Positions 31,201-38,589 of a stretch of DNA of 64,000 bases are shown here, one piece after another; the first letter of the stretch is position 1; every line of letters begins with the position of its first letter. The notes beneath the pieces were generated by a model. It did no database searches. It had not been told where the DNA came from and saw only the letters and a program-made list of their open reading frames with translations. The stretch is from Tigriopus japonicus (Eukaryota > Arthropoda > Copepoda > Harpacticoida > Harpacticidae), in NCBI GenBank assembly GCA_010645155.1, contig JAAGOF010000117.1, positions 117,330-181,329 on the forward strand. The letters are read 5' to 3'. Position numbers and translations under genes: made by a program.

Positions 31201-34200
31201 ACTACAAAGAGTTGAGCTTGGAGGGTGGCAGTCAGCCTGGATCGAGCCCCAGTCATCCGCACGACAAACCGACGCAGTACGTACTACGCCATGCCTCATC
31301 CCCTTCCTTTGAGGTATGTTTAGTACTGCACGCGTGGACCAAAAGCTCTTTGGTCGTTAATTTGTGGGCCCCTGAACCTACCACTGTCTGTTTGGTGGGC
31401 CCCTGATAACATATAATCAAATTGGGTGGGCCTTGACCCAAAAGTTAGTGCCAACCCTTGTGTTAGAGGATCAGTTCCTACATATTCCCGACGAAGACTA
31501 ATGGGAAACAAATTGAACAAAGAAGGAGCCCGATAAAGAAGAGAGGAGGACTTCATTGTTCGAACTAGCCTGGATTCCTTGGTATTTGGATGTGCTCTTA
31601 GACAGGGATAACCTATATAATAGTATTAATATACTGGATACGAACTCGCGGAATTTCTCCGGCACGCAACCTCCGGTATGAGGCCGAGATTCGTAAACAA
31701 GAAATACAAACGGCCATGTTGGGAGCGGAAAATCAAACGGAAATCGACCAAAATTCCAAAAGATAGTGCGCCAATCGGTGTTCCCTGTGTTTCAAGCGAG
31801 TCCAGCCCAGTCCTAGCCTTGGTAAAGGTCAACCCCACGCCCCAAAATCAGTCCGATGTTGGTGTTTCAAAGACATCCAAGTTCAGCCATGAACGAGTGA
31901 ATGGAAGAGTGAATAATTGATTGATGGATGACATCAAGTGCGAATGAACCTGCAAGGTGTCTTTTCTACAATATGACAGTCGAGTGATCAAATGAAATCT
32001 GATGACTAGGTTACGTCTTACAATCTGTGGAGGTGATAGCCCAAACTAAAGCTAATAGAACGAATATAGACCTGAATCCGAGCGCAAATTCCTCGTGAAA
32101 AAGGATTAAGAACCAACTTTCGCCCGTACCAAAACGAGCAGTTTCTTTACGCACATCCAAAACACAACTTGAACAACAAAGAATATCTTACGATTACTTG
32201 AGTTATCAACAACAAAATAACGTTTTTTTCTGAGCTCATATCTTATCTGACTTGAACGTCTTATTAGTATCTTTGAACTTACAATTGAACCCATCCATCA
32301 ATATTTAAGGTATTATCCTGAACTTAATTAACACATGCCAAACTTTGCTTGAAATCAAGGTTGTTATAGGTTGTGTCACCTTGGCATAATTTAATGTTCT
32401 ATAAATGATGGTCCATTTTTTGAATTTCTTTTGTTGTATGGTTGTGTTTTATAGTTCAGGATAATAAGGACAGGTAAGATATTCTTAAGTTGTTCAAGTT
32501 GTGTGATGGACGAGTGCGATAACACTCCCCGTTTTGATCCGGGTGAGAGTATGTGGGGAAAGTTGGTTCTTAATCCCTTTTCAAGAGGAATTTGCCAAGA
32601 ATTCGATCAAATGAAGAACAAATTAAGATGACTTTGAAACCTATCAGGTGGACCTACAAGTAATGGATGGGCTCAATATTTTGATCTGCCTTTCGAGTCA
32701 GTCAGCCCAAATTGGTGATCTGACAGTCTAACACGGATTACATGGACCCTCTCAAAGTCTTTAGAATGAAATGCTCCCATCAAGATTGAATTGTGTGGAT
32801 TTTTTCATTCAATCTGATTGTTAATTCCTGGACAAGGGGATCTAAGAAGACCAATCAAACCTTATCAAGCCTGGAGAGCCTATTCCTGCAATGATAAGAC
32901 ATGATCCTCTGGTCCTGAAGGACCCTTAGCCCCAGTCCTGCGTGGTCCCGACCTTCTTGAGCCCCAAGACTTGAAAAAATTTCAATCAAATCCACAATCA
33001 AGGATTTAATCCCCACGTTTTTCACTCATTTTGTCTCAAGGACGTTGTGATTGCCTTTGTTCCTATTCCAATCCGGATCAGATGGTTGATCTGATCCAGA
33101 ACCCTCGAAAGTGCCCTTCAATAGTTATAGCCAACAACATCTCCGACTTGGACTCCATCTTGTTTCAAAATGAGACCATTCTTGTTCTTTCATTTTCCTA
33201 TGGAAATGGTTCTTGCATTGTGCAGGTGTTGAAGAGAATGGAAGATGAGTAACACTCCAGATACCACCGCAGATACTTCTGTTAAGCATTGCTTCACTGA
33301 AATTGGACTAATGGGTGAAGCAAGATTCCATCTACGTATTTTCCTCATTCTTATGGGGACTAAAATCCTTTGGAGAGTTGAATGTCAAAAGTTCATGAGA
33401 CGAGTAAAAAGAGTGCTGGGACTTCTAAAATCAAGGTGAAGAACATCCAGTCCACAAATATTAACACAAAAAGTTTGACTGAATTCTTTCAAGACACATG
33501 TTCAACAGTTTTAGCCGTTAATAAGGAATAAATGACGTTGTGTCAAAATATAGCCTCGGCCTCATACCATTTTTTTCAAAAATCGGAGTTCGTGTCCACC
33601 CCTTTCAGGGGTTCCTGTCTTAGAGTGCAAGTAAAACCTCTACGGTCGCTACAGCTAACCTCAAATTCTGGGTTAGGACACAGCCTATGAATGCTCTTGA
33701 AAACATACAGTATCATATACCTTTAATATTTTCTCTGAAATGCCTTTCCCACTTTCAACTGGATATTCTCATCGAACCAGCGATTCGAATCATCTTGGAT
33801 GACAACTCCTAAAGCCTTCATGGCCAGCAGGTTTGCAAAAGGTCGAGCAGGTCCAAAGATGTTTTACTAGGAACATCACAGGAATGAGAGAGCTCTCGTA
33901 TTGGGAGAGGCTCCAGAAGTTAGGTACTCAGAGTACTCAGAGAAGGTATGAAAGGTATCTGATACTGTATTTTTCCAAGATCATCCATGGGCTCTCTCCA
34001 AACCCAGGCTTTGAGATCAATAGTAGCGATCGTAGAGGTTTTACCTGCGTTCTGAGAGCACCTCCAAATCCAAGGGAATCGAGGCTAGTTCTAGAGACGC
34101 TTTATTAGTGCGTCTCTAGCTAGTTCGATCAATGAAGTCCTCCTCTCTTCAACTTTTATCTTTAACTCTCTTTGCAGGGAATCCCATTCCTAGTAGCGGT

Positions 34201-34669
34201 TTGTAGCAATATGGTTTTCATTTTACCTTAATAGATGACACAGTTTGTTGCGTATATGCCAATGGCATGTTTTTTATGTGTAACTTCAGTACAAATGCTC
34301 TTTTGCAGAGATTTTGTAAGATTTGTTTCATTTAGGTGAATCCTTGTTGTGTATTTGCAATTCATGTTCATATGCATTTCGCTCACATTATTCTGAAACA
34401 TTTTTCTTGCCTAAAAATTAACGCAATATCTAAGTTTTCCTCGAAACGCCCAAAATATTTTAAAGTCGAGGAAAAATGGAGAAATACTTTACTTTCAAAA
34501 ATATAGTTCCGGGCCTTATTAATAAGCTATTTTCATTTGATTTCAGGATGTGTTGGCAGAGATTCCAGGCCAAGTTGTACAGTACATGCAACGCAACGGC
34601 GTGAAACCGGGTGTGCCAGATGTGAATGCGGCAATGCGGCGATTGCAAAACTTTAACTTCAACGATTAA
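13088..34669 (+). CDS. copine, calcium-dependent phospholipid-binding protein (N-terminus missing)
   Basis: Nine exons (13088-13207, 13799-14023, 16657-16944, 17014-17203, 21605-21748, 21814-21936, 22004-22174, 29352-29443, 34547-34669) join with consistent phases into 1476 bp: 491 codons plus TAA. Copines bind membranes through two C2 domains in response to calcium and bind partners through a C-terminal VWA/copine domain. Visible: second half of C2A (LRFAIYDWD), a full C2B (SQSDPFF, RLKFEVFDHDNDGGHDFIGE), then the copine core (FLDYIRGG, VAVDFTMSN as the DxTxS-like MIDAS, LLIITDGGIS, ERDIVQFV). Family members are about 530-560 residues, so roughly 60 N-terminal residues are unaccounted for. 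I saw no upstream C2A exon in the window. Introns reach 7.2 and 5.1 kb, swollen by transposons. Confidence 0.9.
13231..13290 (-). mobile_element. 3' tail of the shared SINE/LINE family
   Basis: On the minus strand this reads GAATCCCATTACTTTGTAGC then GGTAATAAAAAATCCGC, the same tail as the SINE at 19763-19959 and the LINE end at 33826-34215. It starts about 24 bases past a copine donor site. Confidence 0.7.
13799..14023 (+). CDS. copine exon, linker and C2B start
   Basis: Acceptor TGTTTTAG and donor GTGCAGGG; 75 codons, phase 0. It contains LIEFELSGSNLDKKD then SQSDPFF, the calcium-binding entry to C2B. The donor GTGCAG is weaker than consensus, and reading through it meets TGA within three codons. 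Confidence 0.85.
14202..14606 (+). mobile_element. hAT-like MITE in copine intron
   Basis: It begins CAGGGGTCGGCAACG and ends CGTTGCC-like (GTTGCCGAACCCTG), a terminal inverted repeat. Flanking octamers GTCTAAAA and GTTTAAAT agree at 6 of 8. The ends are rich in GGGGCC-type motifs, as in many CAGGGGT-type hAT MITEs. Confidence 0.7.
15087..16095. mobile_element. mariner-like non-autonomous element
   Basis: The right end (complement TACAGGGTGCGTCATATAAA then TGCCATCGCTTTGGAGTG) pairs with the left end (TGTCACTTAAATATGCCATC then ACTTTGGAGTG) over about 42 bases. It has no intact transposase frame. It contains a GC palindrome ACCCGCCCGGGCGGGT near 15376. Confidence 0.68.
16657..16944 (+). CDS. 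copine exon, C2B core
   Basis: Acceptor TTACAG and donor GTAAAAA; 96 codons, phase 0. It contains DNADPDWAPV, RRLKFEVFDHDNDGGHDFIG and the conserved SGTVILKS before the VWA domain. Confidence 0.9.
17014..17203 (+). CDS. copine exon, start of VWA domain
   Basis: Acceptor CTCCTGACAG and donor GTGAGAAA. It encodes SFLDYIRGGLRLHFVVAVDF then TMSN: the copine FLDYI-GG signature and the MIDAS-like DFTxSN. NPYTMAIKAVGDIFQDYDY follows. It leaves one base of a split codon. Confidence 0.92.
17204..19153. other. copine intron, no recognisable elements
   Basis: The open frames here are short and unlike known proteins. I see no clear terminal repeats or tandem arrays. A hAT-like element begins at 19154. 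Confidence 0.4.
19154..19692 (+). mobile_element. non-autonomous hAT-like element, family 2, copy B
   Basis: The 539-bp element is bounded by TAGGGCTCGGAAA and its complement, with a perfect 8-bp duplication CTTATAAG at 19146-19153 and 19693-19700. It is homologous to 7667-8152 and to a truncated relic before the last copine exon. Confidence 0.9.
19701..20066 (+). mobile_element. hAT-like MITE rich in TAATTACA motifs
   Basis: It begins CAAGGTTGGGG and ends CCCAACTCTG, an inverted terminal pair. The body is built of AATTACATTTTTGGGCCAAG and GTAATTGTAATT units. CTTATAAG flanks it at 19693-19700 and 20067-20074. It is interrupted by a SINE at 19763-19959. Relatives lie near 62459-62620 and 62970-63120. 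Confidence 0.85.
19763..19959 (-). mobile_element. tRNA-derived SINE
   Basis: It sits between two exact 22-bp direct repeats (19741-19762 and 19960-19981, AATTACATTTTTGGGCCAAG then TA). On the minus strand it has a tRNA-like head with a B-box (GGTTCGAATCC), then CTGTCGGGAGAAATCC. The tail is CACATTCCTTGTAGCGGTAG then AAAATCCGC, ending in an (AACA)-type run. A second member starts at 29577. Confidence 0.85.
20076..20397. repeat. foldback element with about 92-bp arms
   Basis: The arms 20076-20168 and 20306-20397 are imperfect reverse complements, sharing for example AAGCAAAGA, CTTTCTTTT, TCTGGAAGCAA and GAGAGCAAGAATA. The spacer is about 137 bases. It directly follows the third CTTATAAG copy. 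Confidence 0.8.
20398..21604. other. copine intron, nothing recognised
   Basis: Unique-looking AT-rich sequence up to the acceptor at 21604. No tandem repeat, inverted repeat or protein-like frame stood out. Confidence 0.4.
21605..21748 (+). CDS. copine exon, VWA
   Basis: Acceptor TCTCTCTGCAG and donor GTATGAAA. It encodes FIALGFGG, LSHCFPLNGNP and CKGIDGVIQAYYQSL, matching the copine segment FPALGFGA...F.LN.N...C.GI.GV..AY. Confidence 0.9.
21814..21936 (+). CDS. copine exon, VWA
   Basis: The acceptor is a weak TTTTTTAAAAG and the donor GTGAGTGC. It encodes PTCYAPCIDYV and GSDYCVLLIITDGGIS, the second conserved VWA strand and metal-site loop. The preceding intron is only 65 bases, so this boundary is the least certain of the gene. 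Confidence 0.82.
22004..22174 (+). CDS. copine exon, VWA end
   Basis: Acceptor TCGCCTTGTAG and donor GTAAGG. It encodes HLPMSIILVGLGKGDMSSMD and AERDIVQFV, a highly conserved copine stretch. Confidence 0.92.
22450..22660 (-). repeat. dispersed repeat, partner of 26715-26890
   Basis: The reverse complement of this segment resembles 26715-26890. Shared strings include GCCCCTGATCCAAAGT, TTTCCTCATAGCATT, GAAGGCTAATTGGCA and GCAACCTATCGTGAA. The two copies lie in opposite orientation in the same copine intron. The family is unidentified. Confidence 0.65.
22800..24170 (-). pseudogene. degraded Tc1/mariner-like transposase remnant
   Basis: On the minus strand, broken frames give ESVMVWGMMAQG followed by LYFIE near 23370. 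That resembles the conserved VMVWG segment before the second catalytic residue of Tc1/mariner transposases. Upstream frames resemble helix-turn-helix sequence (SKSSVHHYMKDKFG). Many stops and frameshifts are present. It is interrupted by the MITE at 23611-23812. Confidence 0.45.
23611..23812 (+). mobile_element. 202-bp hAT MITE
   Basis: The termini CAGGGGTGTACAAACTT and (complement) CAGGGGTGTGCAAACC match. Flanking octamers TTCTATAT (23603-23610) and TTCTACAT (23813-23820) agree at 7 of 8. The interior GCGGGCCA motifs are typical of CAGGGGTG-type hAT MITEs. Confidence 0.87.
24171..26624. other. copine intron, no genes
   Basis: AT-rich. A near-perfect palindrome of ATAGATTCAATCTATA type lies at about 25000-25050. 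Short direct variants of AATGCTAAAA recur near 25918-26090. No transposase or host exon was recognised. Confidence 0.4.
26625..27515. repeat. foldback element whose left arm is split by another repeat
   Basis: The outer arms are 26638-26690 and 27446-27506 (GGAATCGAAGGTCTTC and complement). The inner arms are 27140-27206 and 27351-27419 (GGATTCTGGGGCCAAAATG and complement). The arms are contiguous on the right but about 450 bases apart on the left, where the repeat 26715-26890 sits. One palindromic element was therefore probably opened by a later insertion. Confidence 0.65.
27912..29038 (+). pseudogene. Tc1/mariner transposase pseudogene
   Basis: ATG at 27912 opens MSTKSVI, then the hairpin 27934-28033 intervenes. 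After it the frame resumes with LHGGGATVREISRRLL (helix-turn-helix), NPSVRRMAKDLNISQSSLQR, VMVWAGI, CFMQDRAPSH and ASSDANPMDF. The first catalytic aspartate appears as asparagine (WTNEK where W-T-D-E-K is usual). In-frame stops occur after VWAGI (28595-28597), near 28656, and at two later points. The enzyme that moved this element cut DNA at TA sites; this copy cannot. Confidence 0.87.
27934..28033. mobile_element. 100-bp perfect-type hairpin element, copy 1
   Basis: It begins GAGGCTAGTTTTTTAAGCGC and ends with the near complement; almost the whole length folds back on itself around AGTACTAAAGTACG-like sequence. It splits the transposase after codon 7. CAG on both sides could be a 3-bp target duplication. 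Confidence 0.85.
29352..29443 (+). CDS. copine exon, C-terminal part
   Basis: Acceptor ACTTTTTTCAG and donor GTAAAAA; enters with two bases, leaves in phase 0. It encodes EMNQFLPERCLDP and NAKYHLAK, corresponding to the variable segment between QFV and VLAEVP in copines. Its 7.2-kb upstream intron holds the Tc1 element. Confidence 0.82.
29577..29688 (+). mobile_element. tRNA-derived SINE, 3'-truncated
   Basis: The head contains an A-box-like TAGCCGAACG and B-box GTTCGAATC, then CTGTCGGGAGAAATCC as in the SINE at 19763-19959. The tail is missing because a MITE begins at 29689. Confidence 0.75.
29689..30046. mobile_element. MITE with CACCCTGATCAGCGCC ends
   Basis: The terminal inverted repeats of about 24 bases are identical (CACCCTGATCAGCGCCTCTT and complement). 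The right end is followed by TATA, suggesting a TA-target (mariner-type) element. It contains the second 100-bp hairpin. Confidence 0.78.
29770..29869. mobile_element. 100-bp hairpin element, copy 2
   Basis: It has the same length and sequence plan as 27934-28033 (GAGGCTAGTTTTTTAGACGC to complement), with arms extending inwards to TTTAGTACTTTAAGTAC. Flanking trinucleotides are CAG and CTG. Confidence 0.87.
30190..30560. repeat. repeat related to the foldback at 51732-52384
   Basis: It shares GGCTGTGCTGAGTTGCT, TTTGGCGAATCCAAGTTTTT, AAATATTGAAATGATTCTTT and ACGGCCCTGTT with that foldback. Its ends are inverted relative to each other. It is a decayed member of the same family. Confidence 0.65.
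30741..30812 (-). mobile_element. 3' tail of the shared SINE/LINE family
   Basis: On the minus strand it reads GAGGGAAGCCCATTCCTTGT then AGAGGTAAAAAACCCACC, a variant of the tail found at 13231-13290, 19763, 34165 and 59886. Confidence 0.6.
31005..31460 (+). mobile_element. hAT-like element
   Basis: The ends CAGGGTAAAGCAACCGGTGG and (complement) CAAGGGTTGGCACTAAC are hAT-type. Flanking octamers TGTTTGAG (30997-31004) and TGTTAGAG (31461-31468) agree at 7 of 8. GGGCCC-rich motifs near both ends resemble 14202-14606. Confidence 0.7.
31480..31580 (-). mobile_element. LINE 3' UTR fragment
   Basis: On the minus strand GCTAGTTCGAACAATGAAGT then CCTCCTCTCTT matches the 3' UTR after the LINE reading frame at 34120-34150 with one or two differences. 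Confidence 0.6.
31600..33800. other. copine intron, no recognised element
   Basis: A 73-codon frame at 33031-33252 (DCLCSYSNPDQMVDLIQNP and onward) looks protein-like but matches nothing I know. The remainder shows no repeat structure that I could establish. Confidence 0.35.
33826..34215 (+). mobile_element. 3' end of a non-LTR retrotransposon (LINE)
   Basis: The frame 33833-34108 encodes VEQVQRCFTRNITGMRELSY then ERLQKLGTQSTQRRYERYL, the C-terminal signature of reverse transcriptases of CR1/Jockey-like LINEs. After the stop comes a short hairpin (CTAGAGACGC...GCGTCTCTAG), then ATGAAGTCCTCCTCTC and the tail CTCTTTGCAGGGAATCCCAT then TCCTAGTAGCGG. The copy is 5'-truncated, as LINE copies usually are. 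Confidence 0.8.
34226..34518. mobile_element. truncated relic of hAT-like family 2
   Basis: The right part matches the 19154-19692 element (CAGTACAAATGC, AAATATTTT near the end, TTCCGGGCCTTA terminus). The left terminus is missing. It ends 28 bases before the last copine exon. Confidence 0.6.
34547..34669 (+). CDS. copine last exon
   Basis: Acceptor TTGATTTCAG; 41 codons including TAA at 34667-34669. VLAEIPGQVVQYMQRNGVKP is the conserved copine C-terminus (VLAEVPNQVV.Y....G..P). Confidence 0.92.
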   Translation, partial: DVLAEIPGQVVQYMQRNGVKPGVPDVNAAMRRLQNFNFND

Positions 34670-35024
34670 GAATCTCTTTGCCCCATTTCGTTTGTTTTTA
34701 CAGATTGTTCTTGGCTATCTTCTCATTCCTTCTTATAGCGCGTGGTTGCCTTCTTTTCACATCAACTTTTTGCAATCCCATCATCAAATATTAATATTGT
34801 ACCGATTCATAGATTCAGAGTCAAGAGTCCAAATTCAGAACAGAGGTGAAGTGTTAGGCTCCAAATCCCTCCAAGACTCACTTTGGATGCCATGGAGAAT
34901 CCTCCTGTGTGTAAATACTACATGTTGTAATTTGAGTTTCCCTCGCAACATCTTTGATTTCTATTTGAGTGTTTTTGAAGCATTGTGTGCACGAAGTGCA
35001 ATTTTCCAATTTTTTCTTCTCGAT

Positions 35025-35030
35025 AATAAA
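35025..35030 (+). promoter_or_regulatory. polyadenylation signal of copine
   Basis: AATAAA about 355 bases after the copine stop is the first canonical signal downstream and is a plausible 3' end. Confidence 0.5.
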
Positions 35031-35757
35031 TTGCCATCTCATTCCTTCAAAAGACTTTTCTGATCTGCCTCAGGTGGTTGAGATCTTTTGGGCTTGAAAT
35101 GTCGCTTTTCAGTATGTTTCTAATTGTTGCTACATGGGATAAGATCCTTTATTAAAATATAAATATCATTAAATATCAGCAGTGCTGCTAGGTCCCTTGG
35201 TGAAAAATATGCCAGAACGCCCTTAAAAATACGCCAGTTAGGGACAAAATATGCCAAATTACCGGCTCAGAATATGCCAGATTTCAAGAACGTAGTATGT
35301 AAAAACTTACTAATCTTAGCACATTTAATGAAATTTTCGCGCATTTTTTTGGTTTTGGTTGTGGGGGGAGCTGCTCTCTTCAGTCGAGAGTGAGCAAAAT
35401 GTACTTCTCAGAGGGAGCCACCTGAAATGCGAGTCAAAAAAAGCAAGTCACTTTGAAAGCGACCGTGTTATCCAATCTGCGTGCGTCCATTCGAGCGAGC
35501 ATTCTTAGATGGAGATATTCGAAAAAAGCCAAATGGAGGAACGGTTATGTTTTGAGAAAGTAGCATGCACGAACAATTTCTATTTTGTTACAGTTTCGCC
35601 AAAAAGTTTGTAACACTGATTTGAATACGTTTGTTTCATTTCATTCAACTCTAATCAAATACGTAAAATCTATTCGATGAAGGCGAAGCCATCACCAACG
35701 ATCAAAATGACACCTCGCGGGGTAAACTAGGGACCCTATACAGTTATACAGACTGGC

Positions 35758-37345
35758 ACTTAAATCTATGAATGCCTGACCGGCACGAACAGTCTGTGAC
35801 GTCATCCAACATGCGGGAAGCCAAAGTTCATGATTAGGGACGGGCAGAAAGTGCAAATAATCTTACCCTTTAACGTTACCAAAAGTTGCAAAAAAATGTG
35901 CCCAAAAGTGCAAAACAAAGTGCAGGAAAATGTTGAAAGTGCAAATAAATGTCAAAAACAGAGCAAATAAATGTCGAAAACAGAGCAAATAAATGTCAAA
36001 AAAGTGTAAATAAATGTCTAAAAAGAGCAAATAACTTGCATTTGGACTTAAAACGTCATTCATGGAGTACCCACGGCTCCTAATTGAGCAGGAGAAGTCA
36101 TTTACAAGCTCTAAAGACATTTGAGACTAGTTTGAGGTGCAGAGACAATGCCGCACAAGTAATAGAGTTCTTTTAATTAGGTCACTAGCAAAAAGGATGT
36201 AAAGACATGAAAAATACTCCAGTCAACAATTTTCTGAATTTTTCATTCCTAAGGTGGTCTCGTGGATGTGTGTACCTAAAATATTGTCGAAATATATGTA
36301 GCAATTGTTTTATATGGCTTTACATCGCTCTGTTTTCGTCCTTCAAGTTGTTCAAAAATAGACATTGAAAATTGAACAGAAAAATACCCATGTGTACCTA
36401 ACAACTGCATCAAAGAAAAAATAGTCATAAATGTGTTTTAAGCATGTTTTTAGTGACATTGCTTCAATATTTGGCCCATGGCCTAATTACCAGAACTCAA
36501 TTTCAAATGTGGCATTATCTCTTCACGTCATCCTTAGCTTGATGATTTTAAGTTTATAACAGGCTTTTTTAGAAATAGCGATCTTTGTAGGCAGCAAACC
36601 TAATTGTGCAATCTATATTGTTTGTAGATCCTTCCATTACCCAAACATGAGTTTCTTTAGGTTTGCTATTTGTTGGTTGCATACAATGAGATTCTTTTGT
36701 CTAATCTTTAGTTTAGTGAACAGGATGTTATAGTTAAAGCAAGATGGTGAATAAAGTGTGAGGTTTGCGTCTGAAATGCTTATATTTCTTCAAGGTGCTA
36801 AGTAAGAATGGTTGATTACAAATGCAAGCTTTTTTGACTAGTTCAAAATTTGATCTTGAAACTAAAAATTCTTTCAAAAGCCACTACATTTTCTTAACAA
36901 TTTGTCAATTTTGGCCAAAAACGTAAATAAAAAGTGCAAATAAAGGTGAAAAGTGCAAAAGTGCAGAAAAATGGGTTTATGTTACCTAAAATCTTTTTAC
37001 ACTATTTGCCCTGATAGTGCTCAGTTGATAGTGTAAAAATATTTTTGGTAACATAAACCCAATTTGCCCGTCCCTATTCATGATTAAAGGAAACCTTCCC
37101 TTATCAGAAACACGTCTTAAACAGTTAGCCTATTTGATAGTGCGGTTTGGTTAGTAAAAAATCTCAAGCCTGCTGCAAATGTGTCTAAGGTATTTATTTA
37201 CCTGATATGCAAAAAATGATTTCAATCAGTGTGGAGTTTAAACAAGGGCCAATTAATTTCTCATGATCGGGTGATAGACAACAAAATCTTAGTGATGTGG
37301 AATCTGGGCTTGCGCAAGGGCTTGCGCAAGTTTTGAGCTTTAACA
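35758..37345 (+). repeat. dispersed repeat family F, copy 1 (carrying a hAT-like insert)
   Basis: The flanks of the hAT-like element at 35835-37076 (TCTGTGACGTCATCCAACAT before; GTGCGGTTTGGTTAG and GGAGTTTAAACAAGGGCC after) correspond to 61215-61520 and, inverted, to 50155-50480. The family has no recognised coding content. Confidence 0.75.
35835..37076 (-). mobile_element. non-autonomous hAT-like element, family 1, copy B
   Basis: The termini TAGGGACGGGCA are flanked by a perfect 8-bp duplication TTCATGAT (35827-35834 and 37077-37084). It is homologous to 6362-7477 in inverted orientation. It is about 126 bp longer, partly because a sub-terminal segment with AACATAAACCCA is duplicated near the right end. 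Confidence 0.9.
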
Positions 37346-38332
37346 AAATGTTTGATTGGTGTCCCTGACTGTCTTCACTTTTCCTGGCATATAAATGTTG
37401 ACTACTAATGGGAAACAAACAAATATAACAAATAAAAAAAGGCAAACAAACAACAGCATACCAAAAAAATATGAATCACAAAAAAACAAGCAAATCGGAA
37501 AAAGAAGTCAACAGATGTTGAATATTTTGTTCTCCTAGCAAATCAGGGCTGCCAAAAGTGACGCCCCTTGGGTGAGGAATAACAGGCAAAAGGAAGCTAA
37601 GGTCTTGAGAACCATCTGCAGTCAAAACCAAAAGCTTCAGTTGTATGAAATATCTCTTTTGAACCAAACAATTCTTTCACGAGTACAAAGGATTGTGGCA
37701 AAAATGATCCTTAGATACTTGCGTTTACAAATCACCACACACCAAGACGGCAATGCTGTTTTTATTTGGGAAAGGCGCAAATTTGCCTCAAACAAACAAA
37801 TATTCTGAAAACTCAAACAAATATACAAACAAACAAACAAACAAATGGCTAATTTGTATCAGTAATGTTGACCTTCTCTCAACCTAGAATTAATGACCAG
37901 TCTCTGACAATGATCATCCGTCCCAAGGTGTATTGATGCCATTATCAACACCGCTCTGAAATTCGTCCTGAGTTACAATGGTTCTTGCCATGGTTTTAAC
38001 TGGGGAACTGAATTTCCGTTAAGAGGGAAAATTACCATTGTCATTGTACTCAGTGATGATAATCAAGGTTCCAACAACCATGGAAAATGGTCCCAGCCAA
38101 TTTTGTTCAACGACGTTTTTGAACACGTGACGTCAACTTATTAAGAGTTGGGCTCGCTGGGCTGTTTTTTGGCGATTGAGCTGAAGCTGGGCTATGAACC
38201 AATTTTTACCACTATGAACCATGGTTGGTGTGTCTGCGTAAAGAAAAAGAGAAGAGGCAAAGTGACGCTCAGTTGTAAGTTAACCGTTCACGTGTTCAGA
38301 ACTCTTTCGGACAACGTTCATAGATTCAAAGG
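37346..38332. other. intergenic, repeat remnants
   Basis: It contains an (ACAA)n microsatellite at about 37815-37845 and unclassified sequence. It ends at a possible untranslated exon with donor AAAG|GTAAGT at 38333. Confidence 0.4.
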
Positions 38333-38589
38333 TAAGTGAAATTGTTTTGGTTTTAAACTTACAAACATAGCGTGTTCACAATATTTGGACAATAACGACA
38401 AAGATACTTGACCATTTTGAACTTTTCTCAACTTTCAAATGTTCAAACAGTTTTATGATGGTTCAGATATTTTAAGATTTGAAAGCTCGTTGACGTTTTT
38501 GGTTTTCTGTGTGGATCTTTGGAAACATATTAGATCCTCGCATTTACGTTTCCACTCGGTTTTTTTTCAGGTTTCTCGCTCCAAATATC

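Noticed and set aside
33031..33252. Host exon encoding SNPDQMVDLIQNPRKCP
   Set aside because: No recognised family, no convincing splice sites, and copine exons on both sides join in phase without it.
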